Assembly: GCF_001306415.1 (NCBI RefSeq)
Contig: NZ_LDJX01000004.1
Location: forward strand, 345,631 to 409,630
Reading direction: 5' to 3'
Origin: Croceitalea dokdonensis DOKDO 023
Lineage (GTDB): Bacteria > Bacteroidota > Bacteroidia > Flavobacteriales > Flavobacteriaceae
DNA length: 64,000 nt
Shown here: positions 17,173-26,705 of the stretch, piece after piece
Numbering within the stretch: the first letter of the stretch is position 1
How the letters are laid out: the number at the start of each line of letters is the position of its first letter
Notes under the pieces: model-generated
Seen by the model: only the letters and a program-made list of their open reading frames with translations
What the model was told of the DNA's origin: nothing
Database searches by the model: none
Position numbers and translations under genes: made by a program

Positions 17173-19185
17173 ATGGCAAAAGAAAATAATTCAAATTCCC
17201 CTAAAAAACCTCGTTTTAATGCTTGGTGGATATATGGAACCATCGCTTTACTGATACTTGGTTTTCAGTTTTTTAGCAGCAGTAGTTTTTCCAACACTAA
17301 AAAAACGAATACTTCCGAAGTCCAAGAATACCTGAGAAACGGCGATATTGAGAAAATTCTCATTATCACCAACACCAGACAGGCAAAAGTCTTCCTTACC
17401 AATGAGGCGCTGCAGAAAAGTGTCCACAAGGACGTTGCGGAAAAGCCACTATTACCATCTACGGGAGCCGTACCGCAATACGTATTGGACTATGGTGATC
17501 TGCAAAATTTTGAAGATGAAATCAAACAAATCAAAGCAGAAAACAACTTAGATACCACGGTAGACTTTGATACGGAATCCGATTTAATTGGGAGTTTCCT
17601 GGTCTCCTTATTACCGTTTATCATTATCATTGGTATTTGGATCTATTTAATGAGACGCATGTCTGGTGGTGGTGCTGGAGGCGCAGGAGGGCAAATTTTT
17701 AATATCGGGAAATCCAAAGCAAAACTCTTTGATGAAAAAACCGATACTCGTACCTCCTTTAAAGATGTAGCTGGGCTAGAAGGTGCCAAAGAAGAAATAG
17801 AAGAGATCGTGGAATTTTTAAAGAATCCGGACAAATACACCTCTTTAGGAGGCAAGATACCCAAAGGAGCACTTTTGGTAGGGCCTCCAGGAACTGGTAA
17901 AACTTTACTAGCCAAAGCAGTGGCAGGTGAAGCTAAAGTGCCCTTTTTCTCCTTGTCCGGTTCTGACTTTGTGGAAATGTTTGTAGGTGTTGGTGCCTCC
18001 CGTGTGCGTGACCTGTTTAAACAAGCAAAGGATAAATCACCGGCCATTATATTTATTGATGAAATTGATGCCATTGGTAGGGCTAGGGGTAAAAACAATT
18101 TTACGGGGTCCAATGATGAGCGAGAAAACACCTTAAACCAACTCCTAACGGAAATGGATGGTTTTGGAACCAACACCAATGTCATTGTTTTGGCCGCAAC
18201 CAACCGTGCAGATGTACTGGACAAAGCCTTAATGCGTGCGGGTAGATTTGATAGGCAGATTTACGTTGACCTACCAGATATTAGAGAACGTAAAGAAATC
18301 TTTGAAGTCCATTTAAGACCCATAAAGACTTCCGAAACCTTAGATTTAGATTTTCTTGCCAAGCAAACCCCAGGTTTTTCCGGGGCGGATATAGCCAACG
18401 TTTGTAATGAAGCTGCTCTAATCGCTGCCAGAAAGGAAAAAAAAGCGGTTAGTAAACAAGACTTTTTGGATGCAGTGGACCGTATCGTGGGAGGTCTTGA
18501 AAAGAAAAATAAAATTATAACCCAAGAAGAAAAGAAAACCATTGCTTTCCATGAAGCGGGTCATGCCACGGTAAGCTGGATGTTGGAACATGCAGCCCCT
18601 TTGGTCAAGGTCACCATTGTTCCAAGAGGACAATCTCTTGGGGCTGCTTGGTATTTACCAGAAGAGCGTTTGATTGTTAGACCAGATCAGATGTTGGACG
18701 AAATGTGTGCCACCATGGGAGGGCGTGCAGCAGAAAAAGTGATTTTCAATAAAATTTCTACCGGTGCCCTAAGCGATTTGGAAAAAGTAACCAAACAAGC
18801 ACGTGCCATGGTCACTATCTATGGTTTAAACGAAGAATTGGGCAATATTACCTACTATGATTCCTCTGGACAGAATGAATATGGGTTTTCCAAACCCTAC
18901 AGTGAGGAAACTGCCCAACGCATTGATGAGGAAATCTCTAAAATTATAGAAAAGCAATACAAAAGGGCCATTGAACTCTTAGAGAAGCATAAAGATAAAT
19001 TAACCGAATTGGCAGAACGCCTATTGGACAAAGAGGTTATCTTTAAGGACGATTTAGAAAAAATCTTTGGTAAAAGACCTTTTGAAAAAGAAATTGAAGA
19101 AGCAAAATTAGTATCCTCCAAACCTACCATAAAAGAAGAACCAGCGGAGGAGGACGAAGTAAAAGCAGCGGATAGCAAGGAATAA
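17173..19185 (+). CDS. ftsH: ATP-dependent zinc metalloprotease FtsH
   Basis: Membrane AAA+ protease of 670 residues that degrades unassembled or damaged membrane proteins and some regulators. Two membrane helices (about 14-36 and 137-160) flank the periplasmic domain. A glycine-rich linker (GGGAGGAGG) precedes the AAA domain, which has Walker A GPPGTGKT (237-244), Walker B IIFIDEIDAIG and the second region of homology ATNRADVLDKAL. The zinc motif HEAGH is at 460-464. The tail is strongly acidic (EEPAEEDEVKAADSKE). Cotranscribed with rsfS upstream and the LUD gene downstream. Confidence 0.97.
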   Translation: MAKENNSNSPKKPRFNAWWIYGTIALLILGFQFFSSSSFSNTKKTNTSEVQEYLRNGDIEKILIITNTRQAKVFLTNEALQKSVHKDVAEKPLLPSTGAVPQYVLDYGDLQNFEDEIKQIKAENNLDTTVDFDTESDLIGSFLVSLLPFIIIIGIWIYLMRRMSGGGAGGAGGQIFNIGKSKAKLFDEKTDTRTSFKDVAGLEGAKEEIEEIVEFLKNPDKYTSLGGKIPKGALLVGPPGTGKTLLAKAVAGEAKVPFFSLSGSDFVEMFVGVGASRVRDLFKQAKDKSPAIIFIDEIDAIGRARGKNNFTGSNDERENTLNQLLTEMDGFGTNTNVIVLAATNRADVLDKALMRAGRFDRQIYVDLPDIRERKEIFEVHLRPIKTSETLDLDFLAKQTPGFSGADIANVCNEAALIAARKEKKAVSKQDFLDAVDRIVGGLEKKNKIITQEEKKTIAFHEAGHATVSWMLEHAAPLVKVTIVPRGQSLGAAWYLPEERLIVRPDQMLDEMCATMGGRAAEKVIFNKISTGALSDLEKVTKQARAMVTIYGLNEELGNITYYDSSGQNEYGFSKPYSEETAQRIDEEISKIIEKQYKRAIELLEKHKDKLTELAERLLDKEVIFKDDLEKIFGKRPFEKEIEEAKLVSSKPTIKEEPAEEDEVKAADSKE

Positions 19186-19216
19186 TCCTCGCTATCCTAA
19201 AAGCACCACAACCTAT

Positions 19217-19825
19217 ATGGGGATATTTGGCAAACTTTTTGGCGGGGGAAAAAAGGTCACAAAGGAAACAGCGGAGACCCGGGGAGAGCATATGCCCGAT
19301 CTTAAAATACCCATAGATGAAAAGTTTACCATATACTTTAAAAAAAACGGTGGAAAATTTTTATACTGTGAAAACTTCAACGAAGTCCTTGATGCCCTCC
19401 ATAACATCATAGCGGAAAATAACTGGCAGAACAAACCACTGTTTACCCTGGACAAGCGTATCAATGAACGGTTTGCGACGGAAAAACTTCCTTTCACCGA
19501 CAATCGTAAGGATGCAGAAGTCTTTTTTACCACCTGCGAGCACTTAATAGCCCAAGACGGTTCTATTTTGGTTTGCTCCAAACAGCTAAAAGAAACAAAA
19601 TTGCATGAACTTCCCTCACACCTCATTGTTTATGCTACTACTAGTCAAATCGTGGACACCATAAGTAAAGGGTTGCAAGTCATAAAAGGTAAATACCCAA
19701 AACAGATTCCCGATAATATTACTACCCTAAAACATTTTGAGCTCACTTCAGAAAATAAAAATGATTTTCTATCCTACGGCAGTGCTACAAAAAATGTATA
19801 TCTTTTGCTGTTAGAAGACTACTAA
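19217..19825 (+). CDS. LUD-domain protein (LutB/LutC-like fold)
   Basis: A 202-residue protein of the LUD (lactate utilisation) domain family. The N-terminus is a short glycine/lysine-rich stretch (MGIFGKLFGGGKK), followed by the domain with FFTTCEHLIAQDGSILVCSKQ and LIVYATTSQIVDTISKG. No Fe-S cysteine motif is present, so it is not a full LutB. Its place between ftsH and cdsA suggests a housekeeping link that is not lactate metabolism. Function unknown. Confidence 0.75.
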   Translation: MGIFGKLFGGGKKVTKETAETRGEHMPDLKIPIDEKFTIYFKKNGGKFLYCENFNEVLDALHNIIAENNWQNKPLFTLDKRINERFATEKLPFTDNRKDAEVFFTTCEHLIAQDGSILVCSKQLKETKLHELPSHLIVYATTSQIVDTISKGLQVIKGKYPKQIPDNITTLKHFELTSENKNDFLSYGSATKNVYLLLLEDY

Positions 19826-19827
19826 CA

Positions 19828-20631
19828 ATGAAAGAACTTTTAAGACGATCCCTTACCGGCATAGTTTACGTTGTTCTTTTGTTATCCACTGTTTTTCTAA
19901 ATTCTGATGCGTTTGATTTTTTATTCATGGCTTTTGGCCTTGGCTGCCTTTATGAGTACAAGCGCATTGTAGGAATTAAGGGGTATTACATCTTCATTGC
20001 TTATTTGGCACTATGGTGGGCTTATATTTATTTGATTCATGATGAATTGCCTGTACTCATCTTGTTGGCCATCACCCTTATCATAGATATTGCCTTGTTA
20101 TTTTTCCTCTTCTCAAAGAAAAAAAAACCATTTTCCACCATCCATCTCTACCTCATCGGTATTTTTTATATTTCTGGAGGTTTTATTTTTTTGACGATGA
20201 TTCCTTATAATGACAATGAATTTGCCAAATTGTTGATAGCTGGGATTTTTGTCTTGATATGGGTAAGTGACACTTTTGCGTATGCAGTAGGCCGCACCAT
20301 TGGTAAAACAAAGCTATTTCCGTCAGTTTCCCCTAAAAAAACCATTGAAGGATCCTTGGGAGGACTTATTTTTGCGTTGATAGCAGCGTACCTGCTGTCC
20401 ATGATAGAATCCAAAATTAATATTGCCCAATGGATTGGGTTGGCGGTCATCATTGTGGTCATGGGTGCTTTTGGCGATTTGCTGCAGTCCAAGTTTAAGC
20501 GCATGGCCGGTGTTAAGGATAGCGGCGCAATTCTTCCTGGCCACGGTGGAATTTGGGATCGGTTGGATAGTTTAATTTTTGCGGCACCTTTTGCATATTT
20601 TACGTTAAAACTATTTTTTTATGTTTCATAG
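19828..20631 (+). CDS. cdsA: Phosphatidate cytidylyltransferase
   Basis: Integral inner-membrane enzyme that makes CDP-diacylglycerol from phosphatidic acid and CTP. 267 residues with about seven to eight hydrophobic segments. The CDS signature lies near the C-terminus: FKRMAGVKDSGAILPGHGG followed by WDRLDSL with the metal aspartates. It starts two bases after the LUD gene and its end overlaps psd by 11 bases, so the phospholipid genes are translationally coupled. Confidence 0.95.
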   Translation: MKELLRRSLTGIVYVVLLLSTVFLNSDAFDFLFMAFGLGCLYEYKRIVGIKGYYIFIAYLALWWAYIYLIHDELPVLILLAITLIIDIALLFFLFSKKKKPFSTIHLYLIGIFYISGGFIFLTMIPYNDNEFAKLLIAGIFVLIWVSDTFAYAVGRTIGKTKLFPSVSPKKTIEGSLGGLIFALIAAYLLSMIESKINIAQWIGLAVIIVVMGAFGDLLQSKFKRMAGVKDSGAILPGHGGIWDRLDSLIFAAPFAYFTLKLFFYVS

Positions 20632-21286
20632 AGAAGGACAGAAAATAATTTTGTTAACCTTTATTTTGGTTGCCATAGCCATTTTGGCATCGCAATTCTT
20701 TATTGACGTTCCATGGTTACGTGTATTGCTGCAGGTAGTTGCCTTGACCTTTCTCATTCTTATTTTACAATTCTTTAGAAACCCATCGCGCAAGGTAACT
20801 CCAAATTTTGATGAGATTCTTGCCCCTGTGGACGGAAAGGTAGTGGTAATTGAAGAAGTTGAGGAAACTGAATATTTTAAAGGTAAGCGAAGACAGGTTT
20901 CCATCTTTATGTCCCCAATAAACGTTCATGTAACCAGGTATGCGGCCAGCGGCACCATAACCTATAGCAAATACCATCCAGGGAAGTATCTGGTGGCTTG
21001 GCACCCAAAATCCAGTACAGAAAACGAACGTACCACCGTGGTTATCAGAACCCCAAAGTTTGGTGAAATATTATACAGACAAATTGCAGGTGCCTTGGCC
21101 CGGCGCATTGTAAATTATGCAGAGGAAGGACAACAAGTAATCCAGGGACAAGACGCTGGGTTTATTAAATTTGGTTCAAGGGTAGATTTATTTTTACCTT
21201 TAAATAGTAAGATATGCGTATCCCTAGACCAAACCGTAACCGGTGCAAAAACTTGTATTGCCATGCTTCCAGACAAACAAGAATAA
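20621..21286 (+). CDS. psd: Phosphatidylserine decarboxylase family proenzyme
   Basis: Makes phosphatidylethanolamine from phosphatidylserine. 221 residues: two N-terminal hydrophobic helices (about 7-45), then the catalytic core with LAPVDGKVVVIEEVEE and MSPINVHVTRY. The self-cleavage site is the Gly-Ser of FIKFGSRVDLFLP near residue 190, where the serine becomes the pyruvoyl cofactor. The short archaeal/Bacteroidota-type length fits. It overlaps cdsA and abuts the ACBP gene with no intervening base. Confidence 0.94.
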   Translation: MFHREGQKIILLTFILVAIAILASQFFIDVPWLRVLLQVVALTFLILILQFFRNPSRKVTPNFDEILAPVDGKVVVIEEVEETEYFKGKRRQVSIFMSPINVHVTRYAASGTITYSKYHPGKYLVAWHPKSSTENERTTVVIRTPKFGEILYRQIAGALARRIVNYAEEGQQVIQGQDAGFIKFGSRVDLFLPLNSKICVSLDQTVTGAKTCIAMLPDKQE

Positions 21287-21547
21287 ATGAAAAAGGCGTT
21301 ACAGATAGCTTTTAAAGATGCCGTGGACTTCGTTAGCAACTACAGTGAACCCCTTCCGGCGGATTTGCTATTAAAGCTTTATGCCTATTACAAGATTGCC
21401 AACAAAAATTATAACAACCCTGGTAGCAAAACCCCACTGATCAACGCATTTAAGGCCAACGCCCTTATACAGGCACAGAATATTAGTAGGAAAGAGGCCA
21501 TGGAGAATTATATTGCCTTGGTAGACAAAGAACTTCGTAATTCCTAG
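21287..21547 (+). CDS. Acyl-CoA-binding protein
   Basis: An 86-residue four-helix ACBP that binds long-chain acyl-CoA in the cytosol. The hallmark LLLKLYAYYKIAN segment and the following lysine-rich helix (TPLINAFKANALIQ) are present, with the usual W replaced by Phe/Leu-type residues. It starts on the base after psd stops, so it belongs to the phospholipid operon. Its stop overlaps the stop of the converging sterol-desaturase gene by four bases. ACBPs are common in eukaryotes and patchy in bacteria. Confidence 0.85.
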   Translation: MKKALQIAFKDAVDFVSNYSEPLPADLLLKLYAYYKIANKNYNNPGSKTPLINAFKANALIQAQNISRKEAMENYIALVDKELRNS

Positions 21548-22812
21548 GCTACATAACCATTTGGGTTGTCTAAACTTTCAAAAATTGTAAAGTAGATCCC
21601 GGCAATAAGCGTAACGGTAAAATAGAGAAACACCATAATACTTCCGTAACCAAAATAAGCATTAATACCAAACCAATCACCCGTTAATACAACTACCAAC
21701 ATTCCTGCCACACTTCTGACCAACTCAATCCAAAGAGCATAGGTTTTTTTATCCATAAGTGCGGTATATCCGTATATACCAATAAAAACAAAAGCGCCAA
21801 ATACCAGCAGTTGTTTAAAGCCAATTTCTCCATAGTTGTAAAACATAAACAGCAGCAGCGCAGTGCTCACCAGCAATTGAAAAATTGCGTATCCCTGTAA
21901 AGCCATGGACACTTGGGGTCCATATTTTTTAAATTGATATACATCTTTGATCGCGGCAATGGGATATTTTTCCATCATATCCAAAGGACGCCAACCCGTG
22001 GGCATAAACCAGATACGCAATTTATCCCACCAACTCTGGGTTCGCCATGCATCTAGAACCAATCTCCACAGATGTTGAAAATTGATGATGATAGGGTTCC
22101 AAGTGCCCGCTGGCATTAGCACCCCGTATTGGGGTGGTACTTCTGGAAGCTCTTTTTGAAATGTTCCAAAAATTCTATCCCAAACACAGAGAATCTGACC
22201 AAGGTTTTTATCAATGTATTCTGGGTTAATGGCATGGTGGACACGATGTTGTGAAGGAGTAACGATAACATACTCTAACCACCCTAATTCCCCAATGTGT
22301 TGGGTGTGGTACCAAAACTGTGCAAATAGATGAATTGGCGCCAGTACGGCAATAACGTCATTGGGAACGCCCAACACCGCGGCAGGAATTAATAATAAGG
22401 CAAAGTATCCAACCACATTTGAAATGGACTGCCGCAGTGCGCAGGCCAAATTAAATTCCTCGCTGCTATGATGAATTACATGTTGATTCCAAAAAATGTT
22501 GATGTGGTGGCTTAATCTATGATTCCAGTAGCCAGCAAAGTCTATCGCTATAAATGCCAATACCCAAACATACCAAGAAGTCTGTAAAGAAAAGAGGGCC
22601 ACATGCTTTAGTAATATGGGGTAACTGACCAAAACCACCACAAGGCCCAAAGAATCCTTGATGATATTGGTTAAGCCGGAACTAAGACTACTTACGGTGT
22701 CCATTACCCTGTGCTTTTGGTCCTTGACAAAGTGTCCATATAAGACTTCTAGCAAAACCGACCCTGTAAAAAAGGGAATGGCGTAAACCAAGGCTTTCGC
22801 ATAAGTTTCCAT
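21544..22812 (-). CDS. Sterol desaturase / fatty-acid hydroxylase family membrane protein
   Basis: Polytopic membrane di-iron enzyme of 422 residues. The histidine boxes are visible: HRLSHHINIFWNQHVIHHSS (about residues 98-117) and HRVHHAINPEYID (about 190). Hydrophobic helices precede and follow them, with a further four-helix membrane block in the C-terminal 130 residues that short family members lack. It may hydroxylate a lipid or cleave an alkylglycerol (TMEM195-like), but the substrate is inferred only from family. It is 11 bases downstream of the GH109-like gene. Confidence 0.85.
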   Translation of the reverse strand: METYAKALVYAIPFFTGSVLLEVLYGHFVKDQKHRVMDTVSSLSSGLTNIIKDSLGLVVVLVSYPILLKHVALFSLQTSWYVWVLAFIAIDFAGYWNHRLSHHINIFWNQHVIHHSSEEFNLACALRQSISNVVGYFALLLIPAAVLGVPNDVIAVLAPIHLFAQFWYHTQHIGELGWLEYVIVTPSQHRVHHAINPEYIDKNLGQILCVWDRIFGTFQKELPEVPPQYGVLMPAGTWNPIIINFQHLWRLVLDAWRTQSWWDKLRIWFMPTGWRPLDMMEKYPIAAIKDVYQFKKYGPQVSMALQGYAIFQLLVSTALLLFMFYNYGEIGFKQLLVFGAFVFIGIYGYTALMDKKTYALWIELVRSVAGMLVVVLTGDWFGINAYFGYGSIMVFLYFTVTLIAGIYFTIFESLDNPNGYVA

Positions 22813-22823
22813 AACGGCTTAAA

Positions 22824-24212
22824 TTAGGTCACAATTTGCAAAGGTGCCGTGGTCTTCCATCTTCCTCTCGTAAAATCGGGAAATAACTGAGGGGTGCCCA
22901 CCCCTTGGACAGAAAGTTCGCTAAGTGGCGCTATGGCACTCCACAAACAACCTTCATATACGTTTTGATCTAGCGGAAGTCCTTTTTGGAGACATTCCAC
23001 GATTCGGTAAACCATGATTCCGTCCATCCCGCCGTGTCCACTGCCTTTGGCCGCTTGGTTAAGTCTTTTATAGAGTGGATGGTCATATTTCTCATAAAGC
23101 TTTTCGAGTGCTTCGCCCTGCACCCAAGAATGGTGGTCTTTGGTTAGGCCCTCCACCCCTCCTTCCAAGGCAACCCTAGTAGGAAATCCTGCTAAAATCC
23201 CTTGGGTCCCCTGAACCAGATTGTGCCGGGTATAAGGTCTGGGGCTGGTCTCATCCCACTGTACCATTATGGTCCTACCCATTAAGGTTCTGATTATGGA
23301 GGTGTTTAAATCCCCTCCTTTAAACTTTAGTTGGTTCCATTTATGATTGGGTGGGTAATTCTGTTTGGCATAGGCTGCCCGCCCCTTGGCAGCGGTGGAC
23401 ATAGAAACAAGCATACCAAACATATCATCCCCCCTTGCCAAATTCATGTATTGGGCCACTGGTCCAAGACCATGGGTGGGATACAAATTTCCATTCCTAT
23501 TGGCATAATGGTGGGTGCGCCAAGAGCCTGTACCCCTTTTCTGCTCTTCCATCTGCCAGCGCAACTCATGGATGTAAGCGGCCTCTGCATGTAAGATGTC
23601 CCCAATGACACCTTGTCTGCACATGTTTAAAAACATAAGTTCGTCCCTACTATAGTTCACGTTTTCCAGCATCATACAATGGCGCTGGGTACGTTCACTA
23701 GTATTGACAATATCCCAAAGCTCATCCAGGGTTACCGCCATGGGCACCTCTACAAAAGCATGGGCACCGTTTTCCATAGATTCTACGGCCATAGGCGCAT
23801 GATTGGCCCAGTTGGTCGCTATGAAAACAACATCTGGCCTTACTTCTTTTAACATGGTTCGCCATTGGTTTTCATCCCCAAAATAGGATGCGATATTTTG
23901 GTGCCTGCCATCTTCCGCAACCTCACGCACCCATCCAATCTTTTCATTCACCAAATCTTCATAAACATCACATATGGCTACGACCTCCGTATTTGGCAAA
24001 GCGGCCAGAAATTTAAGATGGTACCCGCCACGGGCGCCAACACCTATAAACGCCGCACGCACGTTTTCTAGCTTAGGGGCAGCAAACCCACCCATGTACC
24101 GCTGATTAAAAGGAATTTCTGACCCTGCTTTAAGATAACTTGGCATTGTGGAAACCGCAGCTGCGGTGAGGGATGTTTTTTTTATAAAATGCCGCCTATT
24201 GATTTTTGACAT
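22824..24212 (-). CDS. GH109-like Gfo/Idh/MocA oxidoreductase, Tat-exported
   Basis: NAD-dependent fold of 462 residues with a twin-arginine signal (NRRHFIKKTSLTAAAV, about residues 5-20), so likely exported folded to the periplasm. The Rossmann motif FIGVGARGGYH is at about 54. The segment WRTHHYANRNGNLYPTHGLG (about 220-240) and CDVYED are characteristic of GH109 enzymes, which hydrolyse glycosides (classically alpha-N-acetylgalactosaminides) by an NAD-mediated redox mechanism. The exact sugar is not known. It sits just upstream of the sterol-desaturase-family gene and may be cotranscribed with it. Confidence 0.82.
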   Translation of the reverse strand: MSKINRRHFIKKTSLTAAAVSTMPSYLKAGSEIPFNQRYMGGFAAPKLENVRAAFIGVGARGGYHLKFLAALPNTEVVAICDVYEDLVNEKIGWVREVAEDGRHQNIASYFGDENQWRTMLKEVRPDVVFIATNWANHAPMAVESMENGAHAFVEVPMAVTLDELWDIVNTSERTQRHCMMLENVNYSRDELMFLNMCRQGVIGDILHAEAAYIHELRWQMEEQKRGTGSWRTHHYANRNGNLYPTHGLGPVAQYMNLARGDDMFGMLVSMSTAAKGRAAYAKQNYPPNHKWNQLKFKGGDLNTSIIRTLMGRTIMVQWDETSPRPYTRHNLVQGTQGILAGFPTRVALEGGVEGLTKDHHSWVQGEALEKLYEKYDHPLYKRLNQAAKGSGHGGMDGIMVYRIVECLQKGLPLDQNVYEGCLWSAIAPLSELSVQGVGTPQLFPDFTRGRWKTTAPLQIVT

Positions 24213-24286
24213 AATGTCTTGGTTTTGTAGTATGATGTTGTTTGCAGAAACTTTGCTACAACAACTGATGTCATTAATTAGAGGAT

Positions 24287-26581
24287 TTAGACTTCTATTT
24301 TTACCACGATAGATTTACTAATTGGGGTATTGCTTTTGGTCGCAAACTCATCTATGGGTACCAATACATTGGTTTCTGGAAAATAAGCTGCAAGATTCCC
24401 TTTGGGAATATTATATGGTACAATTTTAAACTGTACCGCCCGTCTCAGTTTTCCCTGATAGTAAGACGTGAGGTTCACTACTTGCAACTTTTCATAGCCT
24501 TTGTCCTTGATATCATTGGGATTCATAAATACAATCCTGCGCTCCCCATAAATACCCCGATACCTATCATTCAAATCATAAATGGTGGTATTGAATTGAT
24601 CATGGCTCCGTATGGTCATTAAAACAAATTCATCCTCTGCCAACCTATGGGATGCTAGCTGGTTTATGGAAAACTGTGCCTTACCCCCTGGAAGCTTGGA
24701 AAAATCCCCTACCCTAGCATTATTGGGTAAATAAAAGCCAGAACCTTTAGAACGTTTGGTATAGTCTTCATAGCCTTCATAAACCTGGGAAATCTTCTCC
24801 CGTATTAGGCCATAATCCGCACCCAAGGCCAACCAGTCCACGGAAGAATTACCCTTAAAATAGGCATTTGCCAAGCCCGCAACAATGCTTGGTTCACTTT
24901 TTAGGTACTCGCTAATGGGATTACGACCGCCTTGGCTCTGGTGTACTTTCCCCATACTGTTCTCAACGGTCACAAAACGGGTCTTACTATTGTAGGCGTC
25001 ACGCTCTGTACGGCCTAAAGTAGGAAGAATAAGGGCCGTTTTACCGGTAATCAAGTGTCCCCTATTTAATTTGGTGGCAATGGAGACCGTTAAATCACAG
25101 TTTTGCAGGGCTTGGGCGGTGTAGTTGGTATCGGATACGGCAGACACAAAATTGCCGCCCAGTGCAACAAAAATTTTGGCATCTCCCCTATACATGGCTT
25201 TTACGCAGCCTACTGTGTCCAATCCCTCCTTTTCTGGGGCATCAAAACCAAACACTTTTTTCAAGGCTTGGTTTAAAGGTTTGGAAACGTGGTGCATGAT
25301 TCCAACGCTGCGATCGCCCTGCACATTGCTATGTCCCCGAACTGGGCAGGTTCCCGCCCCTCTTTTACCAATGCTTCCTTTCAACAATAGCAGATTAACA
25401 CATTCTCTAATATTATCCACCCCGTTCTTATGTTGGGTGAGTCCCATGGCCCAACAAATAATAATTCTTTTCCGTTCCGCTAAAATGGAAACGGCCAGGT
25501 CTATGATATCTGAAGGTACACCGCAACGTTCCAATAGTTCCATTTCATCATAACGGTCCAAATCTGCCTGTAATTCTTGATATCCGGCAGTTTTTGAAGC
25601 AATAAATTCCGTATCAAAAACTTTGGAGCCACCTCTCTCCATGGCCAATAAACGTTTCATTATAAGTTTTAACAAGGCAACATCCTCATTAATCTTTACT
25701 TGCAAAAAAACATCCGTCAGGCTAGTTCCAGAACCTAGGATTCCATTTATTTTTTGTGGATTTTTAAATCGAACCAACCCAGCTTCTTCCAGCGGGTTAA
25801 CAGTTATTATTTTACCCCCGTTCTTCTTGCACTTTTCCAATGCGGAAAGCATTCTAGGATGGTTGGTGCCGGGATTTTGGCCAATGACCATGACCACCTC
25901 AGCTTCATACAGATCGTCCAAGGTAACGGAACCCTTTCCAATACCAAGCGTTTCTGTCAGTGCAACACCACTGGATTCGTGGCACATATTGGAACAATCT
26001 GGCATATTGTTGGTACCAAAGGCACGTACAAACAAGCCGTACAAAAACGCAGCTTCATTACTGGACCTACCCGAGGTATAAAAAATAGCTTGGTCCGGTG
26101 AGTCCAATTGATGTAATTGCTGGGCAACCAGCCCAAAAGCATCTTCCCAGGAAATAGGTTCATAATTCACAGAGTCCGGCCTTAGGACCATGGGTTCTGT
26201 TAAACGGCCACTCTTCCCAATCTGCATATCTGTCCACTGGGACATTTTCTCAACGGAATATGTTGCAAAAAAATCGGCATTGGCACGCTCAAAAGTGGTT
26301 TCCTCTGCAATGGCCTTAGCACCATTTTCACAATATTCCCCAAGCTTGGAAGGCTCCTCAGGGTCTGGCCATGCACATCCGGGACAATCAAAACCATCTT
26401 TTTGGTTCATTTTACCCAAGGTAGCCAGCGATTTAAACACCCCAGATTCTTTGTTTAGGTGCGCAACCGTTGTTTGCAACGCCGTTAGGCCAGCTGCGTA
26501 TTCTGGAGGCTTGGTAAGCTTAAGTTTGGTAAAGGAAGTATCCCCAACGGTGGAGATATTACGTTTTTTAAGTTCTGGCAT
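24287..26581 (-). CDS. FdhF/YdeP-family molybdopterin oxidoreductase
   Basis: Large cytosolic molybdoenzyme (764 residues) of the YdeP-like branch related to formate dehydrogenase H. N-terminal motif DGFDCPGCAWPDPEEPS with Cys66 and Cys69, and Cys84 nearby, are typical of the branch and do not form the normal four-Cys Fe-S set of FdhF. The cofactor region includes YTSGRSSNEAAF, PDCSNMCHESSG (candidate Mo ligand) and GQNPGTNHPRM. The C-terminal domain (MTIRSHDQFNTTIYDLNDRY onward) binds the pterin. In E. coli YdeP is linked to acid resistance; the reaction here is unknown. No partner subunit or chaperone gene lies nearby. Confidence 0.88.
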   Translation of the reverse strand: MPELKKRNISTVGDTSFTKLKLTKPPEYAAGLTALQTTVAHLNKESGVFKSLATLGKMNQKDGFDCPGCAWPDPEEPSKLGEYCENGAKAIAEETTFERANADFFATYSVEKMSQWTDMQIGKSGRLTEPMVLRPDSVNYEPISWEDAFGLVAQQLHQLDSPDQAIFYTSGRSSNEAAFLYGLFVRAFGTNNMPDCSNMCHESSGVALTETLGIGKGSVTLDDLYEAEVVMVIGQNPGTNHPRMLSALEKCKKNGGKIITVNPLEEAGLVRFKNPQKINGILGSGTSLTDVFLQVKINEDVALLKLIMKRLLAMERGGSKVFDTEFIASKTAGYQELQADLDRYDEMELLERCGVPSDIIDLAVSILAERKRIIICWAMGLTQHKNGVDNIRECVNLLLLKGSIGKRGAGTCPVRGHSNVQGDRSVGIMHHVSKPLNQALKKVFGFDAPEKEGLDTVGCVKAMYRGDAKIFVALGGNFVSAVSDTNYTAQALQNCDLTVSIATKLNRGHLITGKTALILPTLGRTERDAYNSKTRFVTVENSMGKVHQSQGGRNPISEYLKSEPSIVAGLANAYFKGNSSVDWLALGADYGLIREKISQVYEGYEDYTKRSKGSGFYLPNNARVGDFSKLPGGKAQFSINQLASHRLAEDEFVLMTIRSHDQFNTTIYDLNDRYRGIYGERRIVFMNPNDIKDKGYEKLQVVNLTSYYQGKLRRAVQFKIVPYNIPKGNLAAYFPETNVLVPIDEFATKSNTPISKSIVVKIEV

Positions 26582-26645
26582 CTTGCAAAGTTTTTTAAAG
26601 TTACCTTTTATTTGTAAATAGGCAATACAGTAAGGTTAGGGTAGC

Positions 26646-26675
26646 AAAAAAGGGCCGTTCCAAAAAGAACGGCCC
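26646..26675 (-). terminator. Rho-independent terminator of the lamin-tail/spondin gene
   Basis: On the minus strand a perfect 9-bp stem (GGGCCGTTC/GAACGGCCC) with a six-base loop is followed by a run of six T. It lies 31 bases after the stop of the 26706-29042 gene. Confidence 0.85.
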
Positions 26676-26705
26676 CTTCCCAAACTAAAACACCAAAAAA
26701 ACTTC

